From JBBDYH01 sp040901795 (GTDB lineage Bacteria; Planctomycetota; Planctomycetia; Pirellulales; JALHPA01), in assembly GCA_040901795.1 (NCBI GenBank), contig JBBDYH010000009.1:1-52209 (forward strand): a stretch of 52,209 nt of DNA. Reading direction: 5' to 3'. A program made the translations under genes and the position numbers. Of the stretch, positions 45,911-52,209 are shown one piece after another (positions within the stretch are counted from its first letter, which is position 1; each line of letters begins with the position of its first letter). The notes under the pieces are model-generated. The model was not told the DNA's origin, made no database searches, and saw nothing but the letters and a program-made list of their open reading frames with translations.

Positions 45911-46795
45911 CTAATCTGGGCTATCTGCACCGGGAAAGCGGCGCGTATAGGTGTAGTACGTTGTGCTGGAGCTGCCAAAGGTCTGAGGAACTGACCACAC
46001 CTCAGTGTCGCCGAGCCGAAAGGTCACGGCGGCCGCCGACATTCTCGCCAATCCATACTTCCACGATCCTGGCGCGCTGGGACCCGAGTCGGCCTTATGC
46101 GCCTCGACGAACAAGATCGTCTCTGGATTGTTCCCAAAAGCGAAAACGAATGCAGCGCCGTCAACCAGCCCGCTGCCGGCGTCCGAATACCGATAAACCT
46201 CCGTCGGCAACAGCCGCAATTCATACCGCTGGCCCTCCCACACCTCACTGGCACTCAATCTGCGCGCGAACCCTTTCATTTGCCGCAACCGGGCGGCGTC
46301 TGTGGCGGCCGGGGCGCTGATCTCCGGAACAGGCAACAGCTTGAAGTCGAGTTCTCGCGGCGTCCAGCGGCCGTTGCCGGGGAGCTCGGCTGAAATCCGC
46401 ACGTCGCCGATCGCAACCAGATCCTGTGCCCAAAAGCGCTTAGTAGGGTTGGCGAGGTGGTACTCGGTCATCACCACCGGTCGGCCGTCAGTTACCCATG
46501 CCCAGACCGATCCATCGGAGTACAATCGTGCCGGATCGTTGAAGCGATAGAGCGGCTTCTCGATCAGCTGCGCCTCCTCGCTCTTTTCGCCGTCGCCCAC
46601 CGCGACCTGCATCCTCTCGGCCAACGTGCGCATCTCAACGAGAAGCCGCTTACTGACGCCTTCCTGGGACTCATCCTTTCCTTCGGCGGGCTTCGCTTCT
46701 TGACCCGATGCGAGGCGAGCGCCAAACATCGCAGCAGTAACCCAGGCGGCGACCATCACCAAGCCGCACGAAACTGACATAGCTTTGGTCTTCAC
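45911..46795 (-). CDS. Secreted paralogue, tandem array gene 6
   Basis: A 294-residue exported protein starting with GTG (V/M-K-T-K-A-M-S-V-S-C-G-L-V-M), with AAGGCAGACCAC just before it, as in sister genes. The mature region reads L-Y-R-F-N-D-P-A-R-L, G-R-P-V-V-M-T-E-Y, A-A-R-L-R-Q-M-K-G-F-A-R-R-L and F-A-F-G-N-N-P-E-T-I-L-F-V-E-A-H. It is the closest relative of the inverted fragment at 41940-42200. The upstream spacer contains the GGGACGTTATATCGC block shared with the gene starting at 48803. Confidence 0.82.
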   Translation of the reverse strand: MKTKAMSVSCGLVMVAAWVTAAMFGARLASGQEAKPAEGKDESQEGVSKRLLVEMRTLAERMQVAVGDGEKSEEAQLIEKPLYRFNDPARLYSDGSVWAWVTDGRPVVMTEYHLANPTKRFWAQDLVAIGDVRISAELPGNGRWTPRELDFKLLPVPEISAPAATDAARLRQMKGFARRLSASEVWEGQRYELRLLPTEVYRYSDAGSGLVDGAAFVFAFGNNPETILFVEAHKADSGPSAPGSWKYGLARMSAAAVTFRLGDTEVWSVPQTFGSSSTTYYTYTRRFPGADSPD

Positions 46796-46951
46796 GTGTG
46801 GTCTGCCTTTTTATGTGTTCTGCTGGTGCCGCACCTGCTCTCTTAAAGCACTAGGGGACGTTATATCGCAATCTGCGCGCGCCAACAATCATTGAAGCTG
46901 ACACGAGAGACTCGCTTTGAGCACGCAGCCGAGTGCATCCTGATCGATTGA

Positions 46952-47845
46952 CTATTTGAGATAATCGTCGTCAGGACCACGGGCAGCGGGAACCGTACGG
47001 GTAAACACGTAGTACGTCTCACGGGGACCGCCGAAGCTCCGAGGAACGGACCATATGTCGGAGTCGCCAAGTCGAAATGTCAGGGCGGCCGCCGACATTC
47101 TCGCCAATCCGTACTTCCACGATTCCGGGGCGCCGGGACCCATGTCGGACTTGTGCGCTTCGACGAACAAGATCGCCTCGGGATTGTTGTCCTCTGCGAA
47201 GGCGAATGCCGCGCCGTCTACTAACCCGCTTTTCGCATCCGAATACCGATAGATTTCTGTCGGGAGCAGCCGCAATTCGGCCCGTTGAGTTTCCCATACC
47301 TTCGTGGCGTTGAGGCTGTCGGCAAAGTGTTTCATTTGCCGCAACCGGCCAGCCTCTGACCTAGCGGGGACTCCGAGGTCCGAAACAGGCAACAGCTTGA
47401 GATCGGGCTCTTGCGGTGCCCATTTACCGCGATCAGCGATCTGTGCCAATACGCGTACATCGCTGGTCGCAACCACGTCGTGCGCCCACACGCTTTCATT
47501 GCGGAAGTGCGTGCGGAATTCAACCATCATGACGGGCCGACCAGCGATCGCCCAAGCCCACACGGATCCGTCGGAGTACAATCGCGGATCGCTGAAGCGA
47601 AAGAGTGGCTTCTCAATCAGCTTTGCTTCCTTACTCTCGTCTCCTTGGCCAACCGTAACCTGTATTGTGTCGGCGAGCCTTCTCATCTCAGCGAGCCGCC
47701 GCTTGTTTGCGCTTTCCTGGGTTTCATCTTTTCCTTCAGCGGCGGCCTTTGCCTCTTGACCCAATGCGACACGGGCGTCGAAAAACGCCACAGGAACCCA
47801 AGCCATCACCAAGCAGCGCGCGACTGACATAGCTTTCGTTTTCAT
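46952..47845 (-). CDS. Secreted paralogue, tandem array gene 5
   Basis: A 297-residue exported protein (M-K-T-K-A-M-S-V-A-R-C-L-V-M). It has F-R-F-S-D-P-R-L-Y-S-D-G-S-V-W-A-W, G-R-P-V-M-M-V-E-F, G-R-L-R-Q-M-K-H-F-A-D-S-L, A-E-L-R-L-L-P-T-E-I-Y-R-Y-S-D and D-N-N-P-E-A-I-L-F-V-E-A-H-K. The ATG at 47845 has AAGGGCGGACGAC upstream; the open frame continues 17 codons further without family similarity. Its 3' flank is the sequence copied behind the inverted fragment. Confidence 0.82.
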   Translation of the reverse strand: MKTKAMSVARCLVMAWVPVAFFDARVALGQEAKAAAEGKDETQESANKRRLAEMRRLADTIQVTVGQGDESKEAKLIEKPLFRFSDPRLYSDGSVWAWAIAGRPVMMVEFRTHFRNESVWAHDVVATSDVRVLAQIADRGKWAPQEPDLKLLPVSDLGVPARSEAGRLRQMKHFADSLNATKVWETQRAELRLLPTEIYRYSDAKSGLVDGAAFAFAEDNNPEAILFVEAHKSDMGPGAPESWKYGLARMSAAALTFRLGDSDIWSVPRSFGGPRETYYVFTRTVPAARGPDDDYLK

Positions 47846-47897
47846 GGGTCGTCCGCCCTTATTTAATTGTGAGTTGGAATGCCACGCATTTTCCAAC

Positions 47898-48803
47898 TTA
47901 CTCGCTTGCCTTTTTCAGGGTATCAACGTCCGGAGCACGCGCAGCGGGAACTGCGCGCGAGAACGCGTGATACGCGGTACTGAGACTGCCAAACGTCTGA
48001 GGAACGGCCCACACCTCGGTATCCCCAAGCCGGAAAGTCACCGCGGCGGCAGACATTCGAGCCAATCCGTACTTCCACGATCGTTCGCCAGAGTCGGTCT
48101 TATGCACCTCGACGAACAAGATCGCTTCGGGATTGCTCCCGACGGCGAAGACGAATGCGGCGCCGTCCAGCAGCCCGCTTTCAACATCCGAATACCGATA
48201 AACCTCCGTCGGTAGCAGCCGCAATTCGGACCGCTGATTTTGCCATTCTTCACTGCCGCTCAGGCTACGCGCGAATTGTTTCATCTGCCGCAGGCGGCCC
48301 GCCTCCGTCTTGGCCGGCGGAGGGAATTCCGGAACGGGCTGCAGCTTGAAATCCGACTCTCGCGGCGCCCAGCGGCCGTAGCCAGCAACCGCGGCTGACA
48401 CCCGCACGTCGCTGGTGGCAACCAGGTCGTGTCCCCAACGGCGTTTGTTACGGTCTCCGCAGTTGAACTCGGTCATTACTACAGGCCGGGCGGTAATGGT
48501 CCAAGCCCAGACTGATCCGTCGGAGAACGTTCGCGACGGATCGCTGAAGCGAAAGAGCGGCTCAGGGATTAGCTTCGCCTCTTTGCTCTGTTCGCCCTCA
48601 CCCACCGTAACCTGGATCGTGTCGGCGAACGTTCGCATTACGGCGAGGGATTGCTTGTTTGCGCTTTCCTGGGATTCAACCTTCCCTTCCGCGGCGGGCT
48701 TCGTTACTTGCCCCGATGCGACTTGTGCGCCGAAAGTCGCCGCCACAACCAAAGCAGCAGCCATGACCAACTTGCATGAAACTGACGTAGCTTTGCTTTT
48801 CAT
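47898..48803 (-). CDS. Secreted paralogue, tandem array gene 4
   Basis: A 301-residue exported protein (M-K-S-K-A-T-S-V-S-C-K-L-V-M-A-A). Core: F-R-F-S-D-P-S-R-T-F-S-D-G-S-V-W-A-W, A-R-P-V-V-M-T-E-F, P-P-A-K-T-E-A-G-R-L-R-Q-M-K-Q-F-A-R-S-L and V-G-S-N-P-E-A-I-L-F-V-E-V-H, with Val for the usual Ala after V-E. The linker G-P-S-A-P-G present in genes 5-7 is missing here. AAGGCAGACCACCC precedes the ATG. It lies only 52 bases upstream of gene 5, the tightest spacing in the array. Confidence 0.82.
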   Translation of the reverse strand: MKSKATSVSCKLVMAAALVVAATFGAQVASGQVTKPAAEGKVESQESANKQSLAVMRTFADTIQVTVGEGEQSKEAKLIPEPLFRFSDPSRTFSDGSVWAWTITARPVVMTEFNCGDRNKRRWGHDLVATSDVRVSAAVAGYGRWAPRESDFKLQPVPEFPPPAKTEAGRLRQMKQFARSLSGSEEWQNQRSELRLLPTEVYRYSDVESGLLDGAAFVFAVGSNPEAILFVEVHKTDSGERSWKYGLARMSAAAVTFRLGDTEVWAVPQTFGSLSTAYHAFSRAVPAARAPDVDTLKKASE

Positions 48804-48931
48804 GGGTGGTCTGCCTTGTTTAGGCGATTTGCTGGAACCGTCATTTACTTTCTCGATTACCAGGGGACGTTCTGTCGCGATCTGCGCGCGGGCAACTATC
48901 TTTGAATTGCTGACAAAAGGGGACTCGCTTC
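48804..48931. repeat. Array spacer with conserved block and half-hairpin repeat
   Basis: GGGGACGTT...TCGC...ATCTGCGCGCG (48863-48890) matches 46854-46881 in the spacer two genes on; a weaker match lies near 52009. Next to the stop of gene 3 is CTGACAAAAGGGGACTCGCT (48910-48929), close to the left arm of the hairpin repeat at 38322. The block was probably copied with the genes. Confidence 0.6.
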
Positions 48932-49834
48932 CTACTCGATCGTCTTTTCGGGGAATTTGACGTCCGAAGTATCGACACGACTAGGAACTGTACGCGTAAA
49001 CGCATAGTGAGTGGCATTGCCAAAACTCCGCGGAACCGCCCACACCTCGGTGTCGCCGCGCCGGAAAGTCAGGGACGCCGCCGACATTTGAGCCAATGCA
49101 TACATCCATGATTGTTCGCCCGAGTCGGCCTGATGTGCTTCGACGAAAAGAATTGCCTCGGGATTGTTGTCGACCGTGAAAACGAATACCGCGCCATCGA
49201 TCAGCCCGGTCCCCATGTCCGAATACCGATACACCTCGGTCGGCAGCAGCCGCAATTCAAATCGCTGATCCTTCCACACCGAACTGGCGCTCAGGCTGCG
49301 CGTAAAGCGTTTCATTTGCCGTAACCGGCCTGCCTCTGACTTGGCCGGGGCGCCGATATCCGAGATGGGCAGCAGTTTGAACTCGGTCTCTGCCGACGCC
49401 CAATGGCCGTGGCCGCCAATAACGGCTGCTACGGGCATGTCGCTCGTCGCAACCAGCCATTGTCCCCACTCGGGCTTCAGACGGTCCCCTGTGTGGAACT
49501 CTGCCATCATCACCGGACGGCCGGCGAACCCCCATGCCCAGACCGTCCCATCCGAAATAAATCGCTTCAGATCACTGAAGCGATAGAGCGGCATGGGGAT
49601 CAGCTTGACCGCTTTACGCCGTTCGCCTTTGCCGATTGTAACTTGGACCGTGTCGGCGAGCGTTTGCATGTCAGCCAGATAGCGTTCGTTGGCGCTTTCT
49701 TGGGATTCATCCCGTTCTTCTACGGCGCGCTTCGAATCTTGGGCGAATGCGAGATGAGCGCCGAAAACTGCCGCAGAAACGCAACCGGCAGCCATCACCA
49801 ACCTGCACGAAACTGACACAGCATTGGTCTTCAT
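48932..49834 (-). CDS. Secreted paralogue, tandem array gene 3
   Basis: A 300-residue exported protein (M-K-T-N-A-V-S-V-S-C-R-L-V-M-A-A). It is among the more divergent array genes: L-Y-R-F-S-D-L-K-R-F-I-S-D-G-T-V-W-A-W, G-R-P-V-M-M-A-E-F, G-R-L-R-Q-M-K-R-F-T-R-S-L, F-E-L-R-L-L-P-T-E-V-Y-R-Y-S-D and D-N-N-P-E-A-I-L-F-V-E-A-H-Q. The A-P-G linker is missing, as in genes 1, 2 and 4. AAAGGCGGACCACC precedes the ATG. Function unknown. Confidence 0.82.
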   Translation of the reverse strand: MKTNAVSVSCRLVMAAGCVSAAVFGAHLAFAQDSKRAVEERDESQESANERYLADMQTLADTVQVTIGKGERRKAVKLIPMPLYRFSDLKRFISDGTVWAWGFAGRPVMMAEFHTGDRLKPEWGQWLVATSDMPVAAVIGGHGHWASAETEFKLLPISDIGAPAKSEAGRLRQMKRFTRSLSASSVWKDQRFELRLLPTEVYRYSDMGTGLIDGAVFVFTVDNNPEAILFVEAHQADSGEQSWMYALAQMSAASLTFRRGDTEVWAVPRSFGNATHYAFTRTVPSRVDTSDVKFPEKTIE

Positions 49835-49923
49835 AGGTGGTCCGCCTTTAGGTCAATTGCCAGCAGCGAGTCCGTCGTTGTTGGACGAAGTGAACTTTGT
49901 CCGCTCTACAAACCCAGCGCATC

Positions 49924-50832
49924 CTACTCAATTGTCTTTTCAGACGCATTGGCGGCCGGAGCAGACAATGGCTCAGGACTGTTACGCCGAAAGGAGTAGT
50001 AGCTGGTATTCAGGTCGCCATGACTCTCGGGAACCTCCCATACCTCGGTGTCATCCAATAGGAACGTCACGCGGGCCGCGGACATTCGAGCCAACCCATA
50101 TTTCCACGACAGTTCGCCCGAGCCGGCTTGATGCGCCTCGACAAACAAGATCGCCTCCGGATTGCTTCCCACAACGAAGATGAAGACGGCGCCGTCCACT
50201 AGCCCACTCGCCGCGTCCGAATACCGATGAAATTCGGTTGGCAGCAGCCGCAGCTCGGATCGCTGACCCTGCCATATCTCACTGGCACTCAGGCTGCGTG
50301 CAAATTGTTTCATTTGCCGCAGCCGGCCTGCCTCGGTCTTGGCCGGGGCGCCGATATTCGGAATAGCCAGCAACTTGAAATCGGGCTCTCGCGGCGCCCA
50401 GCGGCCACGGTCGGCGACCTCGGCTGACAACTGCACGTCGCTCGTCGCAACTAGATCGTGTCCCCAAACGCCTTTCGTGCGGTCGTAGGTGCGAAACTCG
50501 GCCATCGCCACCGGTCTACCGGCTATGGACCATGCCCAGACTGATCCGTCGGAGTGCAAGCGCGATTGATCGCTGAAGCGAAAGAGTGGCTCGGGGATCA
50601 GCTTCGCCTTTTGACGACGTTCCCTCTCGGCGACCGTAACCTGGATCGTCTCGGCAAGCCTTCGCATGACAGCCAGTTGCCGCTTGTTGACGCTTTCCTG
50701 GGATTCATCCTGTCCTTTTGCGGTGGGCCTAGATTCTTGCCCCGATGCCACGTATGCGCTGAACATTGCCGCAGAAACCCAAGCGGCAGCCATCACCAGC
50801 CGGCACAAAACTGACATAGCGTTTGTCTTCAT
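49924..50832 (-). CDS. Secreted paralogue, tandem array gene 2
   Basis: A 302-residue exported protein (M-K-T-N-A-M-S-V-L-C-R-L-V-M-A-A). Core: F-R-F-S-D-Q-S-R-L-H-S-D-G-S-V-W-A-W, G-R-P-V-A-M-A-E-F, G-R-L-R-Q-M-K-Q-F-A-R-S-L, S-E-L-R-L-L-P-T-E-F-H-R-Y-S-D and V-G-S-N-P-E-A-I-L-F-V-E-A-H-Q. The usual Y-R-Y is H-R-Y here and in gene 1. GAAAGGTGATGAC precedes the ATG. Its spacer resembles that of gene 7. Function unknown. Confidence 0.82.
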   Translation of the reverse strand: MKTNAMSVLCRLVMAAAWVSAAMFSAYVASGQESRPTAKGQDESQESVNKRQLAVMRRLAETIQVTVAERERRQKAKLIPEPLFRFSDQSRLHSDGSVWAWSIAGRPVAMAEFRTYDRTKGVWGHDLVATSDVQLSAEVADRGRWAPREPDFKLLAIPNIGAPAKTEAGRLRQMKQFARSLSASEIWQGQRSELRLLPTEFHRYSDAASGLVDGAVFIFVVGSNPEAILFVEAHQAGSGELSWKYGLARMSAARVTFLLDDTEVWEVPESHGDLNTSYYSFRRNSPEPLSAPAANASEKTIE

Positions 50833-50924
50833 GTCATCACCTTTCTTTTACGTGATGCTACCACGTCTTGCGGCCTTCACCCGCTTAATGCATGCCACGC
50901 GCACCATCGCCGCATGGTCCTCGC

Positions 50925-51806
50925 CTAATCCGGACCATCCACAGCATCGGGGACCGACCGCGTAAAGCAGTAGTACGACTCACTAAGGCCGCCATAGAAG
51001 CCAGGAACGGTCCAAACCTCGGTGTCGCCGAGCAGGAAAGTCATTTCGGCCGCCGTCATCCTAGCCAATCCATACTTCCACGACAGTTCACCCGAGTCGG
51101 CCTTGTGCGCTTCGACGAAAAGAATTACCTCCGGATTGCTCCCCACCACGAAGGCGAATGCCGCGCCGTCCACCAGCCCGCTTTGGGCGTCCGAATATCG
51201 ATGAATCTCCGTCGGCAGCAGGCGCAATTCGTACCGCTGACCCCGCCGTACCTCGCTGGCGCTTAGGGTCCGGGCAAAGCGTTTCATTTGCCGCAGCCGG
51301 GCGGCTTCCGTCTTGGCCGGGGGCGCGCTATCCGAAACTGGCTGCAGCTTAAAAACGGGCTCTTGCGGAGCCCAGCGGCCGTGGCCGGCGACCTCGGCTG
51401 ATACCCGCACGTCGCTGGTCGCAACCAGGTCATGTCCCCAAACGCCACCGTTACGATCTTCAGTACGGAACTCGACCATCGCCAACGGCCGGCCGGGAGT
51501 GGCCCATGCCCAGACCGATCCGTCGGAGTACAACCGCGACGGATCGCTGAAGCGAAAGAGCGGCTTGGGGATCAGCTTCGCCTCTTTACCCTGTTCGCCG
51601 TCACCGACTGTAACCTGGATCGTGTCGGCGAGCGTTCGCATTACCGCGAGTTGCCGTTTGTTGGCGCTTTCCTGAGTTTCATCCTGTTCTTGTGCGGCAG
51701 GCTTCGCTTCCTGGCCCATTGCGACATGAGCCGCAAGAATCGCCGCAGAAACCCAAGCGGCAGCCATCACCAATCTGCATGGAACTGACACAGTTTTGGT
51801 CTTCAT
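50925..51806 (-). CDS. Secreted paralogue, tandem array gene 1 (first)
   Basis: A 293-residue exported protein (M-K-T-K-T-V-S-V-P-C-R-L-V-M-A-A-A-W). Core: F-R-F-S-D-P-S-R-L-Y-S-D-G-S-V-W-A-W, G-R-P-L-A-M-V-E-F, A-A-R-L-R-Q-M-K-R-F-A-R-T-L, Y-E-L-R-L-L-P-T-E-I-H-R-Y-S-D and V-G-S-N-P-E-V-I-L-F-V-E-A-H-K. The ATG at 51806 has GCAGGA 8 bases upstream; the open frame runs 31 codons further without family similarity. As first gene it may carry the promoter for part of the array, though each spacer is long enough for its own. Confidence 0.82.
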   Translation of the reverse strand: MKTKTVSVPCRLVMAAAWVSAAILAAHVAMGQEAKPAAQEQDETQESANKRQLAVMRTLADTIQVTVGDGEQGKEAKLIPKPLFRFSDPSRLYSDGSVWAWATPGRPLAMVEFRTEDRNGGVWGHDLVATSDVRVSAEVAGHGRWAPQEPVFKLQPVSDSAPPAKTEAARLRQMKRFARTLSASEVRRGQRYELRLLPTEIHRYSDAQSGLVDGAAFAFVVGSNPEVILFVEAHKADSGELSWKYGLARMTAAEMTFLLGDTEVWTVPGFYGGLSESYYCFTRSVPDAVDGPD

Positions 51807-52209
51807 GTGTCGTCCTGCGTCGCTACGTGGTGTGCAGATAAGTTCCCTGTTTTTCTTTCGCCTAGTGCCGTGCGACCGCTCCGTGGATGGAATATTCATT
51901 CGTCATTACGGATAAGCGTGGCGACTGTAGCAGGCAACACAATGGTGGGACCGTAGCCTGTGCCGTTCGATTCTGTTAACTTCCAATTTGGAAAGCTGTC
52001 AAGCACTCAGGGCGTTATAACGGAAACAGTGCGCCGCAACAATCTTTTGAAGCGGTGACAAAAAGGATTAACTTCAAGCAAGCAGCAACGCAGTTCTCAC
52101 CACACATGTCGACCAGAGCGGCGTGTCGACTTTTTGGGCCCCTTTTGACAAAAACTGCACTTTCTGAACATCGGATGTTATTAAGCCGCTAATTGTAGCA
52201 GTCGTTGGT
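51807..52209. other. Region upstream of the array, partly repeated
   Basis: About 400 bases without a gene. Around 52009-52070 it weakly matches the conserved array spacer block (GGCGTTATAA, CAACAATCTTTTGAAGC, GTGACAAAAAGG). No clear promoter, RNA or further family coding sequence was seen before the window ends. Confidence 0.45.

Noticed and set aside
44903..51806. Tandem array considered as a CRISPR-like or short-repeat structure
   Set aside because: The repeat unit is a whole gene of about 0.9 kb plus spacer; there are no short regular direct repeats with unique spacers.

Overview
The window looks like chromosomal DNA of a planctomycete (Planctomycetota, probably Pirellulales-like). It is GC-rich. 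It carries the planctomycete-typical DUF1549/DUF1553 plus Tat-exported DUF1501 pair, several BlaI/M56 (BlaR1-like) sensor pairs with unusual C-terminal additions, MoxR/DUF58/vWA/DUF4175-type gene strings and an EF-hand protein. No rRNA, tRNA or CRISPR array was recognised. All family names come from reading motifs and from recall; no search was run.

Layout. 33-2848 (minus): BlaI and M56 peptidase with carboxypeptidase-regulatory-like repeats. 3185-5103 (minus): three adjacent decayed genes (amidohydrolase, receiver/HATPase protein, tyrosine recombinase tail). 5104-9586 (minus): MoxR ATPase, DUF58 protein and DUF4129-type membrane protein. 10083-14743 (minus): a second BlaI with a 1390-residue M56 protein ending in a thioredoxin-like domain. 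15068-16335 (plus): a third BlaI with a decapitated, frameshifted M56 gene that runs into an IS21 relic truncated at both ends (to about 18000).

18288-25644 (minus) is a compact operon: BlaI, M56 protein with WD40-like repeats, a secreted caspase/C13-like protein apparently lacking its catalytic Cys, and four paralogous secreted proteins of about 280-290 residues. Divergently, 25834-40931 (plus) carries DUF1549, DUF1501, a ten-loop EF-hand protein, MoxR, DUF58, a BatA/vWA protein, a DUF4175-like coiled-coil protein and a second vWA protein, several with overlapping or close ends.

41069-51806 is a large second cluster of the same secreted paralogue family: one gene on plus, an inverted 3' fragment, two minus-strand genes and a seven-gene tandem minus-strand array. 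In total 13 intact members and one fragment lie in 52 kb. They share a signal peptide and a core (R-L-x-Q-M/L-K...A-R/D-x-F, E-L-R-L-L...P-x-Y-R-Y, D-G-A-x-F...G-x-x-P-E-x-x-L-x-x-E-A). I do not recognise a named domain. This expanded family, and its operon link to a BlaI/M56-WD40 sensor and a caspase-like protein, is the best candidate for an undescribed system.

Several spacers hold hairpin-forming repeats of at least three sequence types; one repeat-like phrase is translated as part of a signal peptide.
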